64,000 nt of DNA from Elysia chlorotica (lineage: Eukaryota > Mollusca > Gastropoda > Plakobranchidae), in contig RQTK01000011.1 in assembly GCA_003991915.1 (NCBI GenBank), positions 1,240,995 through 1,304,994 of the forward strand, written 5' to 3'. The translations under genes were made by a program, and so were the position numbers. Positions 13,601 to 25,398 of this stretch are shown here, one piece after another. Within the stretch, counting starts at the first letter, position 1, and each line of letters starts with the position of its first letter. The notes under the pieces were generated by a model. The model worked only from the letters and a program-made list of their open reading frames with translations. It had not been told where the DNA came from and searched no databases.

Positions 13601-16600
13601 AGCTTACATCCCTCTTTGATTTTCAATAAGATATTTCAACTATGAAAGTGAGAAAAAGATTTTGCCGACAAAAAAAAAGTTTACTGGACCTAGGACAGTA
13701 TGAATTCTAAGAAGGAGGCCAATGTTTATGTATTGTGGTATGATGTATGATTTTTTTTTCTGAAGAAAGTTGTGGTTTGTTGAACTATATTCAAATAATT
13801 TAGTATGATTTTTTTTTTTGCCGACAAAAATAAAGTTTACTGGACCTAGGACAGTATAAGAATGAGACCAATGTTTATGTATTGTGGTATGATGTATGAT
13901 TTTTTTTTCTGAAGAAAGTTGTGGTTTGTTGAACTATATTCAAATAATTTACTTTATTGACACCAACCAACAAGTAGAGGTCAAGGTGTCCAAATTTGGA
14001 TTTGTACGCTCTATTTACTGAGCTATGTTGTCCACACATCTTAGTTTTCATAAATCAATATGCTCTAAAAAAATTGTAAGACCAGGTTGTGATAAACAGT
14101 GTAATAATTCAAAATTGTTTAAACTTATACTGTTTGAGCAGTGTTCTTAAGACTGTTGTTTGATTTTTAATATGTAAAAATTTTGCCATAATGCTATTTA
14201 CAGGAACTTGAGAAACCTCCTCCTGATCCACTCCATGGTCTGCGCATTCATGCCTGGGTCTTGGTGCTCTCTGGCAAGAGAGAAGTACCAGAAAGCTTTT
14301 TCATCGAACCTTTCACTGGTCTGTCGCACTCAACTGGCAGTGAATCTTATTTGGGTATTGAATCTGTTTGGAACCACAACAACTACTGGGTTTGCATGCA
14401 AGACTGCTCAGATGGTGTCGCGGTTAGTTTGTTTCAATATTTTTCTTTTATTTTTTAATGAAGTAAATAATAATTTATGGTATAACAAATTTTACTTGAA
14501 ATTTCTTTGCTACAAAAAAGAAAGCTCTTTATACTTACTTTAATTTTCTTCATAAAGAAATATAATAGCTTTCAAGTGAAGACTGAAAGAAAAGTATTAA
14601 AAATCTGAGTCGATAAGAAAAATTAAGATTAATGAGCCAGGAATAAACAATCTTCTTGGGGAACTCGAAATAACAAGCTTTATTTCGAAAATCACCGTTT
14701 GCTGTTACAATCAGCATATCTTCACTCTAAAAAACAAAAAACAAAACAAAAACACCTTATCTTGTGACATACATGCTTGGAAACTAATATGTCTTGTTTT
14801 TCATAAAAGTTAAATTGAAATTAGACATTACTATTTTCTGCTCTTGAATATAAATAATGCTTTTGCTATCAGCCTTGGTTAATGCCAGTGACCATCACCT
14901 GTCTTGTCAATCTATTGCATTCTTGCTTATGTGTTTCCTGAGCAGAAATTGAGCTACGACCTTGGAGACTGCACAATGTGGGAGTTCATGTTTCCTGGAG
15001 TGGACAAAAATCAGCTGCTCATCCCTGAAGCAGAAGATGATCTTGACAATTTGGATGATGATGAAGTTTGTACTTATGTATAGAAATACTAGCATATTGC
15101 ATCTCTATTCGATATGGAAAAATACTGTCTTAAAGATGAATATAGAAGACGAATGGATAAATTAGATATAGCATTCATTCTGCGATGTATTTGATATAAT
15201 TTGTTTTGTATCTGCACTGGTTATGATAGAATGGTTGAATGGAAAAGAACATAGTGAGTCTTGATCGATCTTGCTTTCAATATTTATTTTTAAATCTTTC
15301 AATTCATATTTTCTTCATGTCTATAATTTTTTTAAACTTTGAAACATTTAATGTAGGCCTACAGGATATCACGACAGAAAATTGATCAAAGATCCCATAC
15401 TTTATAGTTTAAAAGAAATATATTTTTATCACTTCTAACCAGACAAAAGAGGAAAAGATTATTTTTCTCTTTTAACGAAATAAGGAAATTATTTGAAATT
15501 TGTTGAATGATGTGGCTAAGTATTCTGATGTTCAAAGGGTTGATATGGGAACTCATTTTCACCTGCAAACCATAGTCTGCATAGATTTACAAACAAAATA
15601 ATTAAACTACTAGAGTATTTTATATATAGATATACTATTAATGTTTCTGTATGTAAATTCTTTAACCTGATATACTTTTCTCTCACCATCAATTTTTATG
15701 CAGGATAAGGAAGAGGAAGAAGTCCACCTTGATTTACCTCCATCATGGGTGGATCCACTCAAATTGTCACAAAAAGGTTAGAAATAAAAAGATATTTGAA
15801 AAAAGCTAGTTTGCTGCAATTTTGATCTGTATTTTAACATAACTGAAATGCCTTAGATGATTTTGATTCAAAGACATTTAGATTTGCAATGTTTTTTTGG
15901 TCTCATTAGATGAACTTTAAAGTCTATTGAAGAATATTTTTTTTTATTTTACTTGTAGTACTCGATTATAACTCAAACTAGAACAGTTCTACTTTCCTTT
16001 TAACTGGACTATCCACATTTTTATTCATCTCCATGTCTCTTTAACCTTCTTACTTCACAGGACTCATGGTCTATACCTCGTGTGCACACTATTTTTTGGA
16101 ATTTTAAAGAATTTACAAAAAGTTTTGATATTTATTATTCTTAAGGGTGTGTTTATCAATGCAATCATGTGCTAGCACAAGAACATATCAATTAGCGTAA
16201 TGTGAAAAGGTTAATCAAAGAAGAAAAAAAGTTCATGGAGCAGGGAACTAAAGAGGCTGAAAAGTACATTGTATGTATCACTGAGTGATGATTACCTTAG
16301 AATCTGAATCATTTTTTGTTTGTTTGCATTTGCAGATTTTGAGATGCGGTGTCCTCAGGGCAAGAAAACAAAACTGTATAAAAGGGCAAAGCTTGAGAAA
16401 TTTGCTCACTATCTACTAGATGATGGCTTGATTTCACGGCTATCTGTTTTTGATGACCAAGAATGTAAGAAACTATAAATTGAAGTTATTAGATGTAAGA
16501 GAAAGTTTATTTACCTGAGAAAATATAGACAAGAATATACACTTTCATATATGTATAAAACTTCAACTCAGAGATGAATTGGAACATGTGAATACTTAAA

Positions 16601-19600
16601 ACTAATTTGTAAAAAAAATATAAGGTAAGACCCCAAGAAATATCAACCATCATGAATGTTAAGGGTGACACATTTGTATTCAAATAATTAGAATCTGAAA
16701 CAAACATAGCCTTTGTTGAGCCCATGTAAACACTACTACTTAGATATAAATAATACCCTTGTAGACCATAGATATGGTATTTCTTTAACTCAATGGAGAC
16801 TCACCGGACGTATACGTCCGGTAACATAAAGAACGGTCCAGGACGCACCGGTCGTATATGACCGGTAGATTTTATGATTTTTTTTCTTTTACACGCTGTA
16901 AGCGACCTAAGGGAAACTACTTCTAAATCAAAGTAGAACTCTTTATTTACGGTTTTCGTTTCCCTTAGACCGTAATTTTCAAACTTTGGAGCGTTTTTTA
17001 TCGATTTATTACTTCGCATGACTCATCGTCTATACCTCGTGTGTTCACTATTTTTTTTAATTTTAAAGAATTGAAAAAAGGTTTTGATATTTATTATTCT
17101 CTAAATTATGTGTTTATCAATGCAAACATGTGCTAGAACAAGAACATATTAATGAGTGTGATGGGAAAAGGTTAATCAAAGAAGAAAAAAATTCATGGAG
17201 CAGGGAACTAAAGAGGCTGAAAAGTACATTGTATGTATCACAGAAAGATGATTTTTTTTGTCATGAAAAAGATAAGACCACTATTTAAGGTTTTTAGAAA
17301 ATTGTACTTACCATAGAATCTGAATCAATTTTTGTTTGTTTGTATTTGCAGATTTTGAGATGCGGTGTCCTCAGGGCAAGAAAACAAAACTGTATAAAAG
17401 GGCAAAGCTTGAGAAATTTGCTCACTATCTACTAGATGATGGCTTGATTTCACGGCTATCTGTTTTTGATGACCAAGAATGTAAGAAACTATAAATTGAA
17501 GTTATTAAATGTAAGAGAAAGTTTATTTACCTGAAAAAATATAGACAAGAATATACATTTTCATATATTATAAAACTTCAATTCAGAGATGAATTGGAAC
17601 ATGTGAATACTTAAAACTAATTTGTAAAAAAAATATAAGGTAAGACCTCAAGAAATATCAACCCCCATGAATGTTAAGGGTGACACATTTGTATTCAAAT
17701 AATTAGAATCTGAAACAAACATAGCCTTTGTTGAGCCCATGTAAACACTACTACTTAGATATAAATAATACCCTTGTAGACCATAGATATGGTATTTCTT
17801 TAAGCCTGAGGGTTTTAGATGGATCTATAAGGAAAAAGAGGGTATTTTATAATGTATTGTGTCATATTTTTATGATTTTACGGGCTGCAGTGGGTTTAAA
17901 ACTTTAACATAAAAAAAAAACAACCTTGGTGATAGATGTTAAAAAATTCTCAAACATTTCACTAACATTTTAATATTTAAAGAAGTTTTCTTGTTTATGC
18001 AAACACCAGTGACTGATCTGCAAGTGGTAAAGGAATATTATGAGCACCGTAGTGATAAACTGAATATGAGAGTTCACAACCACCGCACAGGATGGATCAC
18101 TGAACACTTCCATCCCGGACGCTCAAAAAATGTGAAAGGTGAAGATAATTAAGTGATAAAAGTAACATTATGGTCTACTTCTCTATACTTTTTAATACTT
18201 TAAGAAAAAATTTCTTTTGCTTATATTTAGCATTTCTTCAAAGATTTTTTTTCCATTCTCAAAATGAAAAGAAACATTTAGTATGGCTAAACATATAGCA
18301 TTTCACATTGGTGAGGCAATGGTAGAATCAATTTCATTAATATTATAAGCAATAATCTAGGAATAAAATATTTTTAGAACTGTTAGATACTTTGATTACA
18401 AAATCTTCGTTTTAAGATTTATTTCATCTATTTTTAAATTTCAGAGCATTGTTACAGAGCAAGTGCACCTGCTCCAGAGAATGATCGCACCATGCACTTC
18501 TACGATGAAGCCAGAGTTGATGGTTTGCTGAAGCGTATTGAAACACCACTTTCTATGACAGAACACTACAAAAATCGGGATGATTTTCTGTTTTACAAGC
18601 ATGTTGACTTTGGTAAACGAACCAAGAAATTTGGCCCTCAAGACGAGGTGGTGACAAGCAATCCACGACCAATAGTTGTGAGTTTTTTTTAACTCAATTT
18701 TTTCATGCTTTTTACTTTGTGACAGTAAGTAGCAAAACAACATTTTTATTTCTTCTTTGAAAGAGTACACTATAACGTATTTTGCTGAAAAGTTGATTTT
18801 GTTTTCTGGTGCAATATTCTATGGGTAAATAAAAGAAAAGATGGCATGTTTATTCATCAAGTGATAAAAAAATTGGGTTCCATATCTTATTTAAATACAC
18901 TTTGTTTGGTGCTCTGAAAGTTTTAGCACTATTTCACATTACATGCGTTTTAAATTTTTTTTTCTACATACTAATTAGCCTAAAAACTGCTGACAGGAAA
19001 TCAGAAAGCATTAATCAGACTAATCCAGATTATAAAAGTCTTATTATCTGTCTTTTCATATTTTGCGAAACCCTTAGTCTTATGAGGATATGTGCCTATG
19101 TATTAAAATATTAGCAAATATTCTTTTCCTTTAGAAAATGATACAGAGATTTGAACGCAACCCCAAGAAACCAGCCAACGCTGACATCAGTGAGCTGATA
19201 TTTCTGATGAATGAGGACAAAATCCAGCTGACATATCACACAGTAAATGCTCACATCGCATCGTCCACAAGAGAATTCATAAAACCACAAAATTGGGATG
19301 AAAAAGGAGCAATGTTAGCTTGGTCCCCTGACATGCATGCAACTTTCCAGGTACAGGGGTACTTTTGATGTTTTAAAAGTCTTTTCTGAAATTTGAAATT
19401 TTACAGACTGTTCATGCAGTATAAGCATATTGTAAAATTGATTTTATAAGCTAAAACCTGACAAATGCCTGCTAAGAATATACAAGTTTTTATTGTTTTT
19501 GTTAAGGCCAAAATTGACCTAGATAATTTTTTGTTGGACAAAAGAGTGATAAATAAAAAAATTGATTAAAAATAAACAAATGAGCTTATATAAGATAAAG

Positions 19601-22600
19601 AAATTATCGCATGAAATGTTCCATTTCAGATCATGCTGAAATTTCTTTCTTTCCTGTTTGTTAAGGTTGATCCAAATGCTGACCTAAGTAAGCAAGTTGA
19701 ACTGTATGAAAACCTACTTCAACTGCTTAAAATGGAGGAATCATGCAGGGAGGGTGTAAGGGAGTCGGAAGAAGAGGTTTGCTTCTTGTTTTACATTTTT
19801 AGAAAATAAAATATTTACTGAATCAGAGGCATAATTATGAAAGGTGTGGTTTGAGCATTCTCTTGAATTCAAATGTCACAATTTATTTTAGATGATATGC
19901 TTCTCGCCAAACAACTAATTTTTGTCTGTAACATTGAATTTAGTGTTTTCTTGACTTAAAACATTTTTTTAATCTATACTAAACTGTTAAAATCTCATAT
20001 TGATATTTTAAAATTTAAAGAGAAATGGCTTTGGCAAGGTAGACTAATGATATGTACAGCGTGGAATCATTTTTTTTTCCAGAGGCAGGTCTTTAAAATC
20101 TTGTTACCTAGGGATTGGAGAAACTTGATATCTCTAATAAATTTAGAATCGAAAAAATATTCCTACAAAAAAAATAAATAAAAGAATTAAGATTGCAAAT
20201 AGTTTGAGAAAAAAAATCTTTATTCAACTACAAAAGAACCAAATAACTTGCCCATTACAGTACTGCCGTTAATTGTTCATTATTTGTCACTTATTATTTA
20301 AAAAAAATTTCCTTCAAAGCTTATCCATCAATATTATTTGGATGTTATTGGTTTTCTTGACAGATGTATTTTTAAATGTTAGTTGGGAAGTTACACAAAA
20401 ATTGACATTTTTTGGAAGTGAGCTACATAATTACTTTAATTGGCTATTTATTTCTCTTCAGGTAAAGGAAATTATAAATGATCGTCAGAAAGAAGAACAA
20501 GCGTCTGAACTGGATATTTCTGTCTATGACACTGAGAGAAATGAGAAAGCAAAGAAGCATAGGAGAGAACTGGTAATAATTATTTTGTTTCATTTTTTTT
20601 TACCAATAAATAATAATAATAAAAAAACCTTTATGACTTTAACACAATCAATACTGTTGTAAATCCTTTCTTTTTGGTAATAATTATTTCTTTATCTATT
20701 TTAAATGTAATGTTTCCTGTGGCATCTACTGAGAGATACCCCATTCGCTTTGAAGATTAGCCTAACTCAACGTCTAAAAAATAATCGCCATTCCCAATTT
20801 AGCTAGAATAAAATTGCAACTGCAAATTTAAGAAATAAAGCTCCTTGGTATTTAGAAGGATAAAAATTCAACCAAACTAGGCAAAGATAAAAAGACATAT
20901 ACGTTAGTACATACATAAGCAGATTTTTATCTGTAAAAATAGTAAAAAGGCTAAGAATTACTATTTTTGCATTACAATGAATTTTAACATACTTTAATCA
21001 CAAAACATTTGCACACGTTTCATTGATGCTGGTGTAAAATGTATCTTGATGGACATATGAAACAATTTCCTGCAATTTAAATACAGTTGTAAACATTTTT
21101 CTTTTTCTTAAAAAAAAAAAGTATATATACAATTATATGCAGAAAAAGAATGTCTTAAATTTGTATCTCAGGAAAGGCAACAAATGGAAGAGAAAATGCG
21201 GAAACAAGAGATGGAAATAGACTACCTTGCACCATTTTTGGCTCAAATGGAAGATCCTGAAAAGATTGGCCGTGCAGATGCCTGCAAGCTGAAAGAGGAT
21301 TGCTTAGCTGACTTGAAGCAGCGACTCATTGATAAGGCCAATCTCATCCAGTTTAGATTTGAGAAGGTAGTCTTTTTGTAGACTGGTTATGAACTTAACA
21401 GATTGTTGTTGTTTGTTTGTTTTTTTCACCACAAAGACGACATTATTTCTAAAGAATAAGATTACAAGAAAGGCAAAATACAAATTCACTTAGATAATAT
21501 TAATTGTTTAGAAAGGTTTTTTTTTGGTTGGTTTTCTAATACCCAAGGTTAGGAGATGGACTATATTGTAAACTGGGACTAAAGTTTAAATATGTTACAA
21601 GCTGCCTCACAGAGAATGTGCAGGGATACCTCAGCTGGTGGTGACTTTTTACTGACACAAACAAAACCAGTTAGTGTAAGGAAAAAATCTGACAAATAAA
21701 AATATCGAATCATAGGTTTTGAACTAGGGGCCATTGGGAAATCAATAATCTACTACTTGCGCCCATTCGCCCCCACAAGCTAAACGATCTGATTTTATTT
21801 GTTTAAAACAGGAAACACAGGAACTTCAGAAGAAGCAAGCGTGGTATCAACAGAACCAGGTATCCATGTCAAAGGATGATGAAGAAGAGTATCTCAACTA
21901 TTGCAGTGAGGCAATGTTTAGAATTCACATTTTGGAGCTGAGACTTAACAGGTTAGTCAGTTGTAATATTGCTGGACTAAAGCATATATTGTCAAAACAA
22001 AAATTGATTCATTGTTTTACTAAGAATACTTCAAAAGAAAATATCGTTGTGTCGAATATACCTGGCCAATCCCTGTCCCACTACAATGAAAGCTTTATGG
22101 AATCCTGGAGGACCTGTGGCGTACAACCCTTATATATATATATATATATTAGAAGGGAAACTATCTATTGATGAACGAGGATGAAAAATAAGTAAAATAT
22201 CAATACGGTAAAACATGATTACAGCACAACTTTTGGTTCCAGAGGAAAAAACCCATTGCAAGCAAGTTTCCGCTATAGACATGCCAAGAAAACAGTACCG
22301 GAAATTTGAACAGTGACACCCATTATGCGACCCACCCTCCTTATCTATCTCTCTCTTTGTCTAACTCTCTCTCTCTCTCCCCCTCTCTCTCTTTCTGTGA
22401 GAGTCTCTCCCTCCCCAATTTCTCTCCCGCTTACTCTATGAACTTGAGATTCCCTATCTCCAGTTGGCTGACCAATCACGTTGCTGTATCTTTGCATGTG
22501 ATTTTTTACTCCGTTCCTGTATCCCACCCCCTATAGTTTCCCACTACACATTCGTATCCTTTGTTTAGATTAGATCTATACCCTTGCACAATGTATCACG

Positions 22601-23491
22601 TTCACCCATTTCTATGTACCGTTAAACTCAAGTGGGGATAATAGGCTTTATATAGTAGAAAAAATGGGGATTCTTGAAATGTCGCACTCTAGTGGGTGCC
22701 GTTGTAAGTATGCACTTATGTTACCTGTCAGCATCGCCACGTGTAACAGAAGCAGACAAAATCAATGCCCAGATAAATTTACTCTAGTCTTCTCTGTCCT
22801 CACAATGCATGTAAATTGATGCTGTCGTCAATGCTGCAGTACTTTTTCTGATGTTGTCTATGTATTGTTAATGCGGTCTACCTCTTTTCCTTGAGCATTC
22901 CATTTATCCTTGCAAAAATGTTTCCATTAATTAAATTTTTTTTCTTCTAATTGTCGTTTTAGACATTTCAGGTCGTAAGTACAATGTCACTGTATCTTAA
23001 ATGGTGTCATAAGCCTTCTTGTTCTTATACATGTAGTTAAAGACAAGTTTTAAGCTTACCACAACATTGTATTTACAACCCCTGATCACCTTGAAGGACC
23101 ATTGTTCAGATATCTTGTTTTTTCAAGAGATACCTCAAAAGTAAGCAATAAACTGTTTGTCTCTGTGAAATAATGTTTCATTATTCATATTGTTCATTCT
23201 TTTTTTTTCCCTCCTCCCCACTTTATTACACATGTTTTTCCCATCTCTCAACACCATTCTTACAACACCCATACCCCCCCCCCTCCTCTCCCACCTAACC
23301 CCACAAAGGTGTAATTATTTATATTTAAACAGCCCCATGTCCCTTTTTTTTACAAATTTTTTATCCTGACATATGACTTATAAGGCCATTCCAACATTTT
23401 TTATTTCAGACACAAGGAGATGGCACCACATAAGTACATGGCTTTGGAGCAAAAATTAAGGACTGATCCTCGCCTTGCTGAATATTTGTAA
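10612..23491 (+). CDS. DRC7: dynein regulatory complex subunit 7 (DRC7/CCDC135), 17 coding exons
   Basis: DRC7 belongs to the nexin-dynein regulatory complex, which links outer doublets and tunes dynein in motile cilia and flagella. I recognise it from conserved segments such as 'FDPAEFPSSYKDNLP', 'LKRQKGNCFEFSTLL' and the C-terminal 'HKEMAPHKYMALEQKL'. Coding exons: 10612-10847, 11572-11746, 12416-12541, 12951-13145, 13344-13502, 14204-14422, 14946-15065, 15704-15776, 16336-16464 (copy 17352-17480), 18010-18138, 18445-18677, 19135-19350, 19666-19776, 20462-20572, 21172-21366, 21812-21951, 23410-23491. All junctions are GT-AG and keep frame. The product is 882 residues with one copy of the duplicated exon, 925 with both; vertebrate DRC7 is of similar length. 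Acidic N-terminus (1-78); transglutaminase-like region with Cys197 in GNCFEFS and His313 in RIHAWVLV; Lys/Glu-rich coiled-coil stretch at 245-297 and again after about 700. Start chosen as the first ATG giving the acidic leader. Whether the enzyme-like fold is active is not known from sequence. Confidence 0.93.
12668..12847. mobile_element. MITE-like inverted-repeat element in DRC7 intron 3
   Basis: Arms of about 65 bases are inverted copies of each other: GCCATTATAGTTTTTAGGCA at the left end and its near-complement ending ACTAAAAACTATAATGGC at the right, around a core of about 50 bases. TAAA flanks both ends and may be a target-site duplication. Such long palindromes with no coding capacity are typical of non-autonomous DNA transposons. 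Confidence 0.65.
13661..13951. repeat. tandem duplication, 156-bp period, DRC7 intron 5
   Basis: Two adjacent copies (13661-13816 and 13817 to about 13951) share 'TTTACTGGACCTAGGACAGT' and 'GAAGAAAGTTGTGGTTTGTT' in order, with a few indels in the second copy. Intronic and probably neutral. Confidence 0.85.
16791..17011. mobile_element. possible small transposon between the exon-9 copies
   Basis: Holds a perfect 20-base palindrome (16803-16822, ACCGGACGTATACGTCCGGT) and a near-palindrome (16847-16866, ACCGGTCGTATATGACCGGT). It follows TTAA at about 16786-16789 in sequence otherwise shared with the second unit, which lacks this insert. Subterminal palindromes next to TTAA recall piggyBac-type non-autonomous elements; that assignment is inference. 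Confidence 0.4.
17352..17480 (+). CDS. DRC7: second copy of DRC7 exon 9
   Basis: Identical over all 129 bases to 16336-16464, with its own polypyrimidine tract, AG acceptor and GTAAGA donor. Both copies are phase 1 at each end, so including one, the other or both keeps frame; both would repeat 43 residues beginning FEMRCPQGKK. It could be an alternative exon, a real internal duplication, or a false duplication from merged haplotypes. Sequence alone does not decide. Confidence 0.75.
21952..23409 (+). other. DRC7 intron 16 with (TA)n and (CT)n tracts
   Basis: Contains a short TA tract (about 22128-22149) and a CT-rich microsatellite (about 22345-22400). The rest is unremarkable. Open frames in it have no recognisable motif. 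Confidence 0.6.
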
Positions 23492-24472
23492 ACCGTTGTG
23501 GGTATCCAAATATAATTTTTTTTAGTTATTTATCATTTTAAAAAAAATTTAACATGTGTAAAAAGATGTGCCGCAAAGAGCATGTGTTGGACATCTTTTA
23601 AAGCGGATTTTATAAAATAGGTTCGCTCAGCCTTAAACTGGATAATTTTTAAAGTAAACATTTTAATCTGTTCTCATAATGTGTAGGTTTCATGCTTGAA
23701 TTGGAATACCTTGGTAAAGATATGCCAAGGATGAGATAAATAGTTTTTCATGCATTTTGTGTGTAAAATTAAAGCTGGAAATTAAAATACCTGTGATATG
23801 CTGCTTTTAAACTTGCTTTTTAAAGAAAATTCTAATAGTATTGTTAATAATATAAAAGAAAACATTCTTTTCAATATTGTTCAGACACATTGGTCGTGAT
23901 AAAAAAGCCAGGCTTCATACTTTGTTGTGTTTTTTTTTCTTTAATATTTTCTAGTAATTTAATATTCATCTGAGCAATACAAACAAAGACACAGATTTCT
24001 TTTTCAACCAATTCTGACCATAATGGTAAAATCAGCATTTGAATTGATATATTCTCCTTTTCATTTATATCGTATAATTTGTAAATTGAAGCATAACAAA
24101 AGTGTATGCATATAAATGTCATTGTCTCTTAGATCTGGTGCAAGAGTATGTAATTATTAAAGCAAATAACTATTGTTATTCAAAGGTTGCAATTAATGTA
24201 AGTTCTAAAAAAAAACTTCCTGTACCTTGTGAAATTCGAGTGTATGTGTATATTTACATATTCATTTGAATATGATATGTAGGTTTGCTATGTGTTTGGT
24301 GGGTTAAATTAAATTTTATTTTAGAATGAAATTAATATAGAACTGTTTACTGTATAATGATTGATCTAATTAATTTTAAGAATACTATTTTTTTATAATG
24401 AAAAAGGGCCAAATGCTAAAAAAGAGTTTTCCTATGTCTTATTGTTTCAACAATGCTGTTAAAATGCACACA

Positions 24473-24478
24473 AATAAA
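24473..24478 (+). terminator. candidate DRC7 poly(A) signal
   Basis: AATAAA in an A-rich context about 0.98 kb after the DRC7 stop codon. The intervening AT-rich sequence has no coding signal and fits a 3' untranslated region. Weaker ATTAAA-like variants near 23770 could give shorter ends. Confidence 0.45.
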
Positions 24479-25299
24479 ATAAATTTATTAATACATTTGC
24501 CTTTCATTGAGTGATTGAAACGTTTTGCCTTTGGTAACAAATTTTGTTTACATTACCAGAAAAAACTGCTAGGCTTTTAACTATATTTTTTAAATTCATA
24601 CAGGACAAAAAAGTTAACAATGTTTGTGATTGGTAGTAAATGAGACATTGCGCATTTAACTCGTACCACAGGTGTTTTTGTAGTTATTTTCAAGGAACAG
24701 GTTATAACATGCTTATCCTTTTTTTCCATCAAAGGTGTGCATGCAACAGTGCAAATTCCAAAAAAAAATATCAAAGTTTTTCAAATTTGAAAGCTTTTAA
24801 CTTAAAGCTTTGTTTCTCAAACTTACAGCCTAGTATCAATTCATTCACACACAAAATGTTTTTGTTTTGATCATCTTCTGGTAAGTCTTTTGTCAATAGA
24901 GTTCAAATTGACTTCGTAATCATAATTATCATAATTATCAAAATTTTAACGCCTACATGAAGTTAATGAAAGAGATATTGTAATTATTATTTCAAGGACT
25001 TAATTTTGTTTGTTACAGTATGCTATATTAACCACTTATGGGTAAGAAGGTTTGTTTGGCTTTTTTTGTCTACTTAGATTGTTTGTGTTTTAATTTTGGA
25101 ATCTAAAAAGTTCTAAGTAAACAGTTTAATTTTTGTCACTACATTTCTTTATCTTACATTTTCGCTATGCAATTTACGCTTTGAAATACGACGAGCATTT
25201 ATATAGATTATGCAATTTCAATTTTTAACATGACTATCAACATACAGGCACTGGCACTCCATGTCCAATTAATGAATCAGAAAGAAGGCAACTCAATAC

Positions 25300-25398
25300 A
25301 CAAATCATTGCAATTTAATACGGTTTATTCAGCCATGTTATTTCACTGCCTGTTCTCATTGCCTGTTTTCCCTGACAGAGGCAGATCAAAGTTTTTTC
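25300..25398 (-). CDS. alternative last exon and 3' untranslated region
   Basis: Acceptor TTTTTCTTTTAG at 25399-25410, then GAAAAAACTTTGA. Joined to the 26264 donor this reads E-K-K-L-stop (TGA at 25386-25388). AATAAA on the minus strand at 25324-25329 lies about 60 bases beyond, a suitable poly(A) signal. Confidence 0.5.
25324..25329 (-). terminator. poly(A) signal of the mini-exon gene
   Basis: Minus-strand AATAAA following the last acceptor. DRC7's candidate poly(A) signal, on the other strand, lies about 0.85 kb away, so the two genes end tail-to-tail. Confidence 0.5.

Larger units (their letters stand above)
16044..17808 (+). repeat. direct duplication containing DRC7 exon 9
   Basis: Units at about 16044-16790 and 17012-17808 (exon-to-exon period 1016 bases) align along their length and carry the same exon. 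Flanking intron copies differ by substitutions and indels, for example an extra block of about 50 bases before the second exon. The exon and the bases just after it are identical. The spacer 16791-17011 is unrelated palindrome-rich sequence. Confidence 0.9.
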
